Position numbers and translations under genes: made by a program | Shown here: piece after piece, positions 17,312 to 26,305 of the stretch | How the letters are laid out: every line of letters begins with the position of its first letter | How positions within the stretch are numbered: position 1 is the first letter of the stretch | Notes under the pieces: model-generated | Seen by the model: the letters and a program-made list of their open reading frames with translations, nothing else | Told to the model about the DNA's origin: nothing | Database searches by the model: none | NCBI GenBank assembly: GCA_965263285.1 | Contig: CBDHHD010000016.1 | Coordinates: 186,001 to 250,000 of the forward strand | DNA: 64,000 nucleotides | Reading direction: 5' to 3' | Source: JASGCP01 sp965263285 | GTDB lineage: Bacteria; Bacteroidota; Bacteroidia; Chitinophagales; Chitinophagaceae

Positions 17312-18601
17312 TTATTTTCTTAATGCAAGACCTGCAGGATATATAGCGGTAGTTCCAAGCGACTCTTCAATTCTAAGAAGTTGATTGTATTTAGCAATGC
17401 GCTCACTACGACAAAGACTACCTGTTTTCATTTGTCCACAATTAAGAGCAACAGCTAAATCGGCAATAAAAGTATCTTCTGTTTCTCCACTTCTATGACT
17501 CATCATTGTTTTATAGCCATTTCTATGTGCTATTTCAACTGCGTTAATTGTTTCAGAAAGTGTTCCTATTTGGTTTACCTTAATTAATACAGCATTAGCG
17601 AGATGATTATCAATGCCTTGTTGAATAATCGATGGATTAGTTACAAACAAATCATCACCTACTAACTGAATAACATTCCCTAATTTTTCTGTAATAAGTG
17701 CCCAACCTTTTGTGTCGTTTTCTGCCATTGCGTCTTCAATAGATACAATAGCTTTATATTTTTTAACCCAGCTTTCGTAATAGGCCACCATTTCTTCAAT
17801 AGATAATTTTTTTCCAGTGCTCTTTTTTAAAGTATATTTCTTTTCTTTTATATCCCAAAACTCACTTGATGCAGGGTCTAGCATAATACCTACTTGAATT
17901 CCTGGCTTATACCCTGCTAATTGAATGGCTTCTATAATCATTTCTACAGCCTCCTCGTTATCTTGCATATTGGGAGCAAACCCTCCCTCATCCCCTACAT
18001 TAGTACTGTAGCCTTTCTTTTTCAGTAATCCTCTTAGCGTATGAAATATTTCAGAACCCCAACGAAATGCTTCTGAAAAACTACTTGCCCCAACAGGTGC
18101 TATCATAAACTCTTGGAAATCTATTTTATTATCCGCATGAACACCTCCATTGATGATGTTAAATGCAGGCACAGGTAACGTTTTCGCATTTATTCCCCCT
18201 ATATATTTATATAAAGGTAGTCCTGATTCTATAGCCGCAGCTTTTGCTACTGCTAAACTAACAGCAAGAATAGCATTGGCTCCTAATTTTGACTTATTTG
18301 GCGTACCATCTAATGTAATCATTATTTGATCTATTTCTAACTGATTCTCAACAGGCACATCTATAAGCGCCTTCTTAATAGTCGTATTAATATGCTGCAC
18401 TGCTTTTAAAACACCTTTGCCTCCAAAATTTTTTTTATCATTATCCCGTAGTTCTACTGCTTCTTTAATTCCTGTACTAGCCCCACTAGGCACAGCTGCC
18501 CTAGATACAACTCCTTCGTCTGTTACTACTTCTGCTTCTACTGTAGGATTCCCTCTACTATCTAATATTTGTCTTGCATAAATATCTGTAATAAATGTCA
18601 T
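17312..18601 (-). CDS. eno: Enolase
   Basis: 429 residues, standard length. It contains the N-terminal IYARQILDSRGNPTVEAEV, the GASTGIKEA loop, the metal ligands in IMLDPASSEF, SIEDAMAE and LVGDDLFVTN, the catalytic-type IKVNQIGT lysine and the signature MMSHRSGETED. It converts 2-phosphoglycerate to phosphoenolpyruvate. The only promoter-like motif upstream (18683-18690) lies at the edge of a type-2 mobile-element end. Confidence 0.98.
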   Translation of the reverse strand: MTFITDIYARQILDSRGNPTVEAEVVTDEGVVSRAAVPSGASTGIKEAVELRDNDKKNFGGKGVLKAVQHINTTIKKALIDVPVENQLEIDQIMITLDGTPNKSKLGANAILAVSLAVAKAAAIESGLPLYKYIGGINAKTLPVPAFNIINGGVHADNKIDFQEFMIAPVGASSFSEAFRWGSEIFHTLRGLLKKKGYSTNVGDEGGFAPNMQDNEEAVEMIIEAIQLAGYKPGIQVGIMLDPASSEFWDIKEKKYTLKKSTGKKLSIEEMVAYYESWVKKYKAIVSIEDAMAENDTKGWALITEKLGNVIQLVGDDLFVTNPSIIQQGIDNHLANAVLIKVNQIGTLSETINAVEIAHRNGYKTMMSHRSGETEDTFIADLAVALNCGQMKTGSLCRSERIAKYNQLLRIEESLGTTAIYPAGLALRK

Positions 18602-18653
18602 ATAATTAATGATTAATAATGAATAATAGAAAACAAAATTAATTAATTATTCG

Positions 18654-18690
18654 GGTATAACGATTTATTTAATGAGCAACCACAAAGATA
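18654..18690 (-). promoter_or_regulatory. Enolase promoter in a mobile-element end
   Basis: GTATAACGATTTATTTAATG (from 18655) is a type-2 terminal repeat. Directly inside it CAAAGATA (18683-18690) reads TATCTTTG toward enolase, about 80 bases before its ATG. The same arrangement occurs at 7474-7497. Confidence 0.6.
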
Positions 18691-18701
18691 AATATATTTT
18701 T

Positions 18702-18930
18702 AGCTACATCTTTTTTTGAGGTGCATGGGTATTTGTATTTTTATAACTACTCATATATTAAGCTAGTATTCAGTTTTTGTTTCTTTCAATTATTCTCGCT
18801 GGTCGCTCCGCGCACTTTGTTTTATAACGCTCTTTATCTGAGGGCAGCACTCATTAAATATTCCCTGTTATTTCCATGTTTATATTTATTTAATAATCAA
18901 TGCTTCCAGCACCTCAAAAAAAGATTTACC
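18702..18930 (-). mobile_element. Internally deleted MITE-like element, copy F
   Basis: A 229-bp derivative. Ends AGCTACATCTTTTTTTGAGG and CCAGCACCTCAAAAAAAGAT are intact, but the right arm and central hairpin are missing. The remaining arm reads TCTCGCTGGTCGCTCCG. Confidence 0.8.
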
Positions 18931-19010
18931 CATTAAAAAATCATATTTGGAAATTAAAATATTATTTATTATATTGATAATATTGTTTTTTAAAATTTAA
19001 GATTTAAACA

Positions 19011-19040
19011 AGCCACTTTTCTAAGTGGCTTATTTTTTTA
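19011..19040 (+). terminator. Orphan terminator-like hairpin
   Basis: AAGCCACTT TTCT AAGTGGCTT followed by ATTTTTTT. No gene ends here on the plus strand, so it is probably left from a lost gene. Confidence 0.6.
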
Positions 19041-19150
19041 CTACATCCACAACTACACTCACTCATATACATATTGTATTCATTTTACCTTGTCCTGCTT
19101 TTGTCTTCATACAAAAAAACATACCCCAACTTGGTAAAAAAACAGAAAAA

Positions 19151-19228
19151 ATGGCTACGCCTTTTTTTGAGGTGCTGGGATATTTATGTTTTTGAAACTA
19201 CTCATAATATAATTTAGTATTCATTTTT
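19151..19228 (-). repeat. Truncated MITE end
   Basis: GGCTACGCCTTTTTTTGAGG with about 50 following bases of the inner element. It is cut off exactly where the outer element at 19229 begins, so a later insertion interrupted it. Confidence 0.75.
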
Positions 19229-19802
19229 GGCATAACTAAATTTAGTGTGAGGGAGTATGCAAAGATACAAAATAAAATGGATATTTGTAAAAACAATTTT
19301 ATATGGGCTACATCTTTTTTTGAGGTGCTGGAAGCATGGATTATTACATATATATAAATATGGAAATTATAAATATGGAAATAATAGGAAATATCTGATG
19401 AGGACTGCCCTCAGATAAAGAGCGTTACAAAACGAGGTGAGCGAAGCGACCAGCGAGAATGTGGAGGCGGAAGTTTTTATATATGAATCGTTATGATGAG
19501 CATAAAGTATTTGCATAAAAGATAACTATGGATAAGCTCATCATAACGATTCATACCTAACCGCCTCTCATTCATTCTCGCTAGCGTAGCGAGCCGTAGT
19601 TTTGTAGCTCTTTATCTGCAGGCTTGATTTTTTCTTTGTTTCTTTCTTTTGTATCAAGACAAAAGAAAGAAAAGGATATAAAAAATAAATGATGAACCTA
19701 TATATGAGCAATTACAAAAACATAAATATCCCCCAGCACCTCAAAAAAAGATGTAGCCTTTTAGTAAACTAAATTTTTCCTCACACTAAATTTAGTTATG
19801 CC
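19229..19802 (+). mobile_element. Type-1 composite palindromic element, second copy
   Basis: Outer ends GGCATAACTAAATTTAGTGT and complement, with the inner unit at 19316-19758. Nearly identical to 13081-13638, apart from a 17-base internal duplication near 19360 (TATGGAAATTATAAATATGG). No matching 8-bp duplication is seen at the flanks (tcattttt / tatataat), perhaps because of later deletion or recombination between copies. Confidence 0.88.
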
Positions 19803-19887
19803 TATATAATAACTCACCTATATTTATATTCCTCTTATAATACCATGAAACAAATTAGCGTACTAACTGATAAACTATTTGTAGTAT

Positions 19888-19952
19888 CGGATATTTTGTA
19901 TTTATCTTAGCACATCAAAAAAAGATTTAACCAGTACAATTACATATCTTTG
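19888..19952 (+). promoter_or_regulatory. MITE end remnant and aldo/keto reductase promoter
   Basis: CTTAGCACATCAAAAAAAGA followed by TTTAACC (to 19931) is a decayed inner terminal repeat. TATCTTTG at 19945-19952 is a -7 motif 18 bases before the ATG. A TTTA in the -33 position, 16-19 bases upstream, falls within the remnant. Confidence 0.5.
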
Positions 19953-19970
19953 TCAATAAAAAGTAACAAT

Positions 19971-20975
19971 ATGGAGTATAGAAAAATGGGTAAAACTGGA
20001 TTAGATATCAGCTTACTTAGCTTTGGAGGATGGGCTTCCTTTAGTATACAAAAAGAACCTATGCTAATGGCAGATGAGCTCATGAGTATAGCATACGAAC
20101 AAGGTGTCAATTTCTTTGACAATTCTGAAACATACTCAAATGGAGAAAGTGAAATAATTATGGGTAAAATATTTAAACAAAAAGCATGGGATCGTAGCTC
20201 TTATATTGTATCTAGCAAAGTATTTTTTGGTCGTTATGGCAAACTAAATAAACCTAATCAAGCTGGTCTTAGCAGAAAACATATCGTAGAGGCATGTAAT
20301 GAAGCACTACAAAGATTACAACTAGATTATTTAGACTTATATTATTGCCACCGTTACGACAAAAAATTTCCCATAGAAGAAATTGTACGAACTATGAACA
20401 TTCTTATACAGCAAGGAAAAATATTATATTGGGGTACAAGTGAATGGGAAGCAACAGAAATTGAAGAAGCAAATCGTATTGCAGAGAAATATCATCTTAT
20501 AGCGCCCTCTGTTGAGCAACCACAGTATAACCTATTTTATAGACAAAAAGTAGAAGTAGATTATATAAATATATATAAAAAAAATGGATTAGGACTTACT
20601 ACTTGGAGTCCATTAGGATCAGGCGTACTAACAGGGAAGTATATTAATAACATACCCAAAGGAAGTCGTTTATCCCTATCAAGTTATGAGTTCTTAAAAG
20701 AAAGATGGCTATTAGATGATGTATTAAAAAAAGTAGCGCTACTTATTCCCTTTGCAAAAAATATGGGGGTTAGTTTACCGAGTCTTTGTATTGCTTGGTG
20801 TGCATACAACCCTCAAGTTACCTCTGTCATCTTAGGAGCCTCTAAAAAAGAACAATTAAAAGATAACCTAACAGCATTAGATACATTGAAGCTCATCACT
20901 CCTAAAATCATGTCTGACCTAGAAAAAATTGTACAAAGCAGCCCTATAAAAAAGAATAAATCAAAAAAAGAATAA
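19971..20975 (+). CDS. Aldo/keto reductase, voltage-gated K+ channel beta-like
   Basis: 334 residues from the ATG at 19971; the in-frame TTG at 19950 lies in the promoter motif. The catalytic tetrad of aldo/keto reductases is present: Asp50, Tyr55, Lys83 and His127. The order MEYRKMGKTGLDIS ... SFGGW ... QPQYNLFYR and the C-terminal SVILGASKKEQLKDN fit the AKR6/KCNAB subgroup, NADPH-dependent reductases of aldehydes and ketones. The gene lies 11 bases before clpS. Substrate unknown. Confidence 0.9.
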   Translation: MEYRKMGKTGLDISLLSFGGWASFSIQKEPMLMADELMSIAYEQGVNFFDNSETYSNGESEIIMGKIFKQKAWDRSSYIVSSKVFFGRYGKLNKPNQAGLSRKHIVEACNEALQRLQLDYLDLYYCHRYDKKFPIEEIVRTMNILIQQGKILYWGTSEWEATEIEEANRIAEKYHLIAPSVEQPQYNLFYRQKVEVDYINIYKKNGLGLTTWSPLGSGVLTGKYINNIPKGSRLSLSSYEFLKERWLLDDVLKKVALLIPFAKNMGVSLPSLCIAWCAYNPQVTSVILGASKKEQLKDNLTALDTLKLITPKIMSDLEKIVQSSPIKKNKSKKE

Positions 20976-20986
20976 TTTTTTATTAT

Positions 20987-21262
20987 ATGAATACTATTCT
21001 AAAGATAGAAGAACTCATAAAAATAGAAGAAAAATCAATCTCTATCAGAAAATTAATTTTACATAATGATGATGTAAATAGCTTTGATTATGTAATAAAT
21101 ACCCTCATAGAAATACTTCAATACAGTTCAGAACAAGCGTGTCAAGCAACCTATATAGCTCATCATCGAGGCTCTCATATTATCAAAGAAGATATGGATA
21201 GTGTATTATTAAAATATAAAGAGCAATTTACTTCTAAAAATATTATCGTTACTATCGAATAA
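20987..21262 (+). CDS. clpS: ATP-dependent Clp protease adaptor ClpS
   Basis: 91 residues. The N-end-rule binding core is clear: LILHNDDVNSFDYVI, followed by the ACQATYIAHHRGSHII helix and the C-terminal strand. ClpS binds N-degron substrates and delivers them to ClpA/ClpC with ClpP. The N-terminus is the short flexible arm usual in the family. It is probably co-transcribed with the aldo/keto reductase. Confidence 0.93.
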   Translation: MNTILKIEELIKIEEKSISIRKLILHNDDVNSFDYVINTLIEILQYSSEQACQATYIAHHRGSHIIKEDMDSVLLKYKEQFTSKNIIVTIE

Positions 21263-21307
21263 GCATCATATACAATCTATTTTATTCTTATCTTCTAAGC
21301 CTATTAT

Positions 21308-22621
21308 GTGAAAACACCAAAGACCCCTTTCACTCCTTTTTTACTCTATTCTGATGAAAAAGGCAATGTATTTGAAGACACTTCTTTATATGCCATAGGA
21401 AGAAGTGGTTGGGATGCACATCCTATTGATAAAAATTATTGGATACCCTTACCCAATGGAGGCAACTTATATGAATTACCTAACCGTAATGCCATTGGAT
21501 TAGATATAAAAACAAAACAATTGAGACTATGCAATAAAGGATGGGCCGTGGCCGCTTTTATCCCTCCCGCATATACAGGACTCGCCTTATCTGCTTATGA
21601 AACAAATAAACAAGCACCTACACTACCCCTATTTTGTTATACCGCTACAGGATGGTATAAAAACAAATTCTATGTATCGGCTATGCGTATTGAAAAAGAC
21701 ATTCGTCAAGAAGCAAAAGGATATCATGCCATTGCTATAAAAAAAGGGAGAAATAAATTATTAAAGCAATACCCCCATAATCGTTTAGTAAAACATTTGA
21801 TGGATAACTGTTGTGATAAATATTGTTGTCCTGCTGCAAGAAATTTTGCCTTAGGGCGATGGGAATGTCCTATCCCATGCTCTCCTGCATGTAATGCTAA
21901 CTGCATTGGATGTATATCCTTCCAACCCTCACAAGAACAGATTGTATCTAGCCAGGATAGAATTACCTTCAAACCTAGCGTAGAAGAAATAGTTGAATTT
22001 ACCGTACCACATCTACTAGAAGCCCCCTATCCTATTGTAAGTTTTGGTCAAGGTTGCGAAGGAGAGCCATTACTCATGTGGGAAACAATCAAAGAGGCTA
22101 TCATTGAAATTAGAAAACATACTTCTCGTGGTAGCATTAACATAAATACCAATGGTTCTAAACCTAAAGCAGTAGAAGAATTATGTATAGCTGGATTAGA
22201 TAGTATTCGTGTAAGTTTAAATAGTGTTAGACCATCATTATACCATGCATACTACCAACCTAACAACTACGATTTTCAAGACTTAATAACATCCTTGCAA
22301 ATCATGTACTACTATAAGAAATGGTCAAGTATTAACTATTTTGTATTTCCTGGTATTACAGACAGCGAAGCAGAATACGAAGCATTACGACAATTTATTA
22401 AAGATACAAAAATATCTATGATTCAATGGCGTAATTTTAATATTGACCCCGATTGGTATTTAGGGAAAATCCATTATGCCCCCGAATCTTATATGGGTAT
22501 GATGACACTTATAAAAGAAATAAAAAAAGAATTTCCTCTCTTACAATTTGGCTATTTTAACCCCCCCATGGAACGCATAAAAGGCAATTTTAATAAAGAC
22601 TTTGCACATAACTTAAAATAA
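21308..22621 (+). CDS. Radical SAM enzyme of unknown substrate
   Basis: 437 residues from a GTG; the nearby ATG at 21306 runs straight into a stop. The iron-sulfur motif CNANCIGC gives Cys195-x3-Cys199-x2-Cys202, preceded by extra cysteines (CCDKYCCPAA and CPIPC) that could hold a second cluster. Downstream SFGQGCEGEPLL and NINTNGSKP mark the SAM-binding barrel. An N-terminal region of about 190 residues precedes the barrel. I recognise a radical SAM family common in Bacteroidota but know no reaction for it. It follows clpS by 45 bases. Confidence 0.85.
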   Translation: MKTPKTPFTPFLLYSDEKGNVFEDTSLYAIGRSGWDAHPIDKNYWIPLPNGGNLYELPNRNAIGLDIKTKQLRLCNKGWAVAAFIPPAYTGLALSAYETNKQAPTLPLFCYTATGWYKNKFYVSAMRIEKDIRQEAKGYHAIAIKKGRNKLLKQYPHNRLVKHLMDNCCDKYCCPAARNFALGRWECPIPCSPACNANCIGCISFQPSQEQIVSSQDRITFKPSVEEIVEFTVPHLLEAPYPIVSFGQGCEGEPLLMWETIKEAIIEIRKHTSRGSININTNGSKPKAVEELCIAGLDSIRVSLNSVRPSLYHAYYQPNNYDFQDLITSLQIMYYYKKWSSINYFVFPGITDSEAEYEALRQFIKDTKISMIQWRNFNIDPDWYLGKIHYAPESYMGMMTLIKEIKKEFPLLQFGYFNPPMERIKGNFNKDFAHNLK

Positions 22622-22689
22622 GGGAAGACGCAATAATACATAAATTAACCTGTTAGAATACACATCTGTAATATTTATATCTCTATTAT

Positions 22690-23350
22690 TCAAAATACTG
22701 TCCAAAAAAGTGTGTAAAATATGGTTTGAAACTGGCCTAAAAAATCGGTTGCAAAATGGCTTTTAAAAAACATAAAAATAAAGAAAGGGGCTACATCTTT
22801 TTTTGAGGTGCGGGGGTATTTGTGTTTTTGTAATTGCTCATATATAGGTTCATCATTTATTTTTTATATCCTTTTCTTTCTTTTGTCTTGATACAAAAGA
22901 AAGAAACAAAGAAAAAATCAAGCCTGCAGATAAAGAGCTACAAAACTACAGCTCGCTACGCTAGCGAGAATGAAGGGGAGGCGGTTAGGTATGAATCGTT
23001 ATGATGAGCTTATCCATCGTTATCTTTTATGTACATACTTTATGCTCATCATAACGATTCATATATAAAAACTTCCGCCTCCACATTCTCGCTGGTCGCT
23101 TCGCTCACCTCGTTTTGTAACGCTCTTTATCTGAGGGCAGTCCTCATCAGATATTTTCTATTATTTCCATGTTTATATTTATGTAATAATCCATGCTTCC
23201 AGCACCTCAAAAAAAGATGTAGCCATACTATCTAATTATGAGGCAATTTGTTCTAATGTAACTTTCATAATTTATTGATTTAAGGGTTATAAAATATTTG
23301 CAAATTATCTAATTTTTTAAAAGCCCTTTTACACACTTTTATTAACACTA
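22690..23350. mobile_element. Decayed insertion-sequence remnants flanking copy G
   Basis: CTGTCCAAAAAAGTGTGTAA (22701) and TTTTACACACTTTTATTAAC (about 23329) look like inverted ends. On the minus strand 23263 onward reads MKVTLEQIAS-stop, possibly the start of a lost transposase. The family is uncertain (IS256-like is a guess). A MITE sits in the middle. Confidence 0.35.
22789..23224 (-). mobile_element. Palindromic MITE-like element, copy G
   Basis: A complete 436-bp inner unit, GGCTACATCTTTTTTTGAGG to AAAAAAAGATGTAGCC, reversed. It has both arms and the central 18-bp hairpin (22991-23062). Flanks (aagaaagg / atactatc) show no duplication. Confidence 0.88.
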
Positions 23351-23488
23351 CCTTATTCCCAATAAAAGTAAGCATAGTATCACGCTTTAACAAAGATTAC
23401 CTCTATCCTCCATCAAAACAATTTAATAAAGAGATGTATTTTTAGCATTCATTCTATGGTAATAAGTGTTCGTAAAGTATAAGATAAA

Positions 23489-24826
23489 TTAATCTAATAT
23501 AATAAACAAGACGCAAAAAAAGGCAATAGTCCACATAACAGCACTTATTTCTTTTCTCTTTCCGGCAATACTCTTACAAAACACATACGATAATACACCT
23601 GCAATAATTCCATTGGTAAGAGAAAAGCTAAAAGGCACTAATATAAAACCCATAAAACAAGGAATTGATTCATCCCACTGCTCCCAATTAATTTTACTAA
23701 AGGGTTGCATAAGATACAAACCAATAACCACTAACGCAGGAGATAATGCTACAAATGGCACCATCGACAGCAGAGGAGCAAAAAACAAAAATGGAATAAA
23801 CAGCAGCGCGCAAAAAACAGCTACCAATCCCGTTCTCCCCCCTGCCTTTATTCCAATATTAGATTCCAAATAAGGAGTGCCTGGACTTGTTCCTAAGATA
23901 CTTGATAAAAAAGTAGCTATCGCATCTACCATCATCACCTCTTTAATATGTTTAATATGATTTTCCCCTTTTTCTTTTAATGCGGGCGTTACTTCTGTAA
24001 AAGAAGAAATGGTTGTTACACTTTCAAACAAATCAGTAAAAATAAGTGTAAAAATAGTAGACGCTAAGCCCCATCGAAATGAATGAATAATATCCAATTG
24101 CCATAACAATGAGAAATCAGGCATCGAAACGCTCCCCTTCCAATCTATAAAACGAACAGAAGATTGAGTAATATGTGTTGCAAAAGGTTGTTGCAAGATA
24201 AAGGCAAGTAGCGTAGTAACAATAATACCCAATAAAATCGCACTTCTTACTCGTAAAATAAGCAATAAAAATGTAATACCCAATCCTATTAAAAAAAGAA
24301 CACTTGTTATATTTATTTTATTTATCAATAGTTCATTTCCAACTGGTTTTATAAAGTCAATATTTGTAAAACCTATTAATGCAATAAATATTCCTAAGCC
24401 CGCAGCAAAAGCAATATTTAAAGAGTCAGGAATCGCTTTTAAAATCTTATCCCGTATGTTTAATACACTTAAAATAACAAAGATAAGACCTGACCAAAAA
24501 GTAGCACCTAATGCTTCTTGCCAAGGAATATGCAACCTCATCACTATCGTATATACAAAAAAAGTATTGATTCCTAATCCTGGTGCTACCACAATAGGAT
24601 TCTTAGCATATAACCCCATTGCTAAAGTACAGAATACAATAAGCAAAACAGTTGCTGTTGTAACACCATTAATAGACATCCCCGCTTGTGCAAGAATCAA
24701 AGGATTCACAATAACAACATACGCAATAGCTAAAAAAGAACTCAAACCTGCTGTTAATTCTGTTGCAAGATCAGTTTCATTCTCCTGCAAATGAAAATAC
24801 AAGGCTACTTTTTTTCGTATATTCAT
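23489..24826 (-). CDS. NCS2/AzgA-type purine permease
   Basis: 445 residues from the ATG at 24826; the in-frame TTG at 24868 lies inside the promoter motif. It is a polytopic inner-membrane protein of about 12-14 segments. Family marks are ELTAGLSSFLAIAYVVIVNP, APGLGINTFFVYTIV, FTDLFESVTT and GTSPGTPYLESNIGIKAGGRTG. AzgA-like members import adenine, guanine or hypoxanthine with protons. The substrate is inferred from the family only. It is a monocistronic unit, divergent from the restriction-modification genes. Confidence 0.88.
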   Translation of the reverse strand: MNIRKKVALYFHLQENETDLATELTAGLSSFLAIAYVVIVNPLILAQAGMSINGVTTATVLLIVFCTLAMGLYAKNPIVVAPGLGINTFFVYTIVMRLHIPWQEALGATFWSGLIFVILSVLNIRDKILKAIPDSLNIAFAAGLGIFIALIGFTNIDFIKPVGNELLINKINITSVLFLIGLGITFLLLILRVRSAILLGIIVTTLLAFILQQPFATHITQSSVRFIDWKGSVSMPDFSLLWQLDIIHSFRWGLASTIFTLIFTDLFESVTTISSFTEVTPALKEKGENHIKHIKEVMMVDAIATFLSSILGTSPGTPYLESNIGIKAGGRTGLVAVFCALLFIPFLFFAPLLSMVPFVALSPALVVIGLYLMQPFSKINWEQWDESIPCFMGFILVPFSFSLTNGIIAGVLSYVFCKSIAGKRKEISAVMWTIAFFCVLFIILD

Positions 24827-24865
24827 TACACAATAAATTTTTTTATTTTTATGACTTAATTCATA

Positions 24866-24873
24866 CAAATGTA
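24866..24873 (-). promoter_or_regulatory. Purine permease promoter -7 motif
   Basis: CAAATGTA reads TACATTTG on the minus strand, 40 bases before the ATG. It excludes the TTG as start. Confidence 0.55.
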
Positions 24874-24983
24874 ATAATTAGATATTACAACTACAGAAAT
24901 TTATAGTTTATTTCACATAGAATGAAATATCTAAAAAAGATTAACAATATAAATATAGTTTAATGTAGAATTGTATTTTTTAG

Positions 24984-24991
24984 TAACTTTG
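24984..24991 (+). promoter_or_regulatory. Methyltransferase promoter -7 motif
   Basis: TAACTTTG matches TAnnTTTG, 21 bases before the ATG at 25013. Confidence 0.55.
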
Positions 24992-25012
24992 AAAAAAAAT
25001 AATTACCTATTT

Positions 25013-26305
25013 ATGAGTAATAGTATCGAAAATTATTCACAACCATTATTTCACACAATCAATAATATTTCTATTGCAAATGAAGAGGTTTCAAAACATG
25101 AAAAACAATATCCACACTACCTTGATACTATTTTAAATAAAAGTACAATTTATCTTAAAGAAATCTTTAATTCAAAAAGAGACTATAATAAATTTATTCA
25201 AGATATTCAATTTATTTATGAATTACATGACACAAAAATAATAGTGTCTGAATTCTCTAAAGCCTACTACGATTGCATTAAATCAATTTACCAAAGAAAG
25301 TATAAACACGATCATAAAATAGATTCTTTTTTAAATGCAAAATGTAGTTCTAAAAAAATTATTTGGGGAGATTGCTATCTTGCTTTACAAAAAATGAAAA
25401 CGGAGTCTATTCACTGTATGGTTACTTCACCTCCTTATTATAACGCTAGAGAATACTCACAATGGTCTACCCTTGACTCTTACTTCAACGACATGGAAAA
25501 TATTTTACGAGAATGTTATAGAGTTCTTGATAACCACAGAGTTTTTGTTTTTAATGTAGGCGACATTTTTGATAATGATAATTTATATACCACATCGGTT
25601 TGGGGAAAAAGAAGACTACCATTAGGTGCATACTTTATTCAGCTGTTTGAAAAAATTGGATTTACTTTTGTAGATGATATTATTTGGGATAAAGGCGAGG
25701 TTCAAAGTGAAAGACACAAAAATGGTGACAAGCCTTTCCCATTTTATCAATACCCCATGAACTGTTATGAACATATTTTAATATTTCATAAACATCGCTT
25801 AGACTTAACTAGATACCCATGCCCTATTTGTGGAACATTAAATGTAAATGGGAACTCTTATACAGAGAAAGGTTTAAAAAGTTGGGAATGTAAAAATTCT
25901 AATTGTTTTACTCGTAGTGAAGCTAATAGAGGGAAAAGATTTAGTGCTAAAACATTCCATACTCAATCAAAAGAAAAAAATATAGTATCTCAAATAGAGA
26001 AAGATTTTATTTATTCTTGGCGTAGAGATATTAGAAAAATAAATCCCGTTATTAAAATAAACTGTAAAGGCGAAAACAAAATTGGACATTCCGCTCCATT
26101 TCCTATAGAGATACCTGAGTTTGCAGTTAAAATGTTTAGTTATCATGGCGAAAAAATATTAGACCCTTTTTCTGGACTGGGCACCTCTTTAAAAATAGCT
26201 GCCGAATTAGGACGCATAGGCATAGGCATAGAAAAAGACATATCCATAAAAAAAAGTGTTTATAAATTTATTGGTACAGACAATTTAAACGAATTCTCTT
26301 TATGA
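25013..26305 (+). CDS. DNA methyltransferase (N4-cytosine/N6-adenine) with zinc ribbon
   Basis: 430 residues from the ATG at 25013. The catalytic motif TSPPYYNAR (138-146) precedes the SAM-binding motif DPFSGLGTSLK (from 384), the beta-class order. TSPPY-type motifs occur mainly in N4-cytosine methylases, so N4-methylcytosine is the better guess. Between them lies an inserted four-cysteine ribbon: C270-x2-C273 ... C293-x4-C298. The N-terminal 120 residues are unlike the catalytic core. The stop overlaps the next gene by four bases (ATGA), which makes the pair a compact type II restriction-modification unit. Confidence 0.88.
   Translation: MSNSIENYSQPLFHTINNISIANEEVSKHEKQYPHYLDTILNKSTIYLKEIFNSKRDYNKFIQDIQFIYELHDTKIIVSEFSKAYYDCIKSIYQRKYKHDHKIDSFLNAKCSSKKIIWGDCYLALQKMKTESIHCMVTSPPYYNAREYSQWSTLDSYFNDMENILRECYRVLDNHRVFVFNVGDIFDNDNLYTTSVWGKRRLPLGAYFIQLFEKIGFTFVDDIIWDKGEVQSERHKNGDKPFPFYQYPMNCYEHILIFHKHRLDLTRYPCPICGTLNVNGNSYTEKGLKSWECKNSNCFTRSEANRGKRFSAKTFHTQSKEKNIVSQIEKDFIYSWRRDIRKINPVIKINCKGENKIGHSAPFPIEIPEFAVKMFSYHGEKILDPFSGLGTSLKIAAELGRIGIGIEKDISIKKSVYKFIGTDNLNEFSL

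Noticed and set aside
21308..22621. Radical SAM enzyme as maturase of the Cys-rich peptides
   Set aside because: It is 15-21 kb from both peptide genes, next to clpS, and lacks a visible SPASM-type C-terminal Cys cluster; no support for the link.
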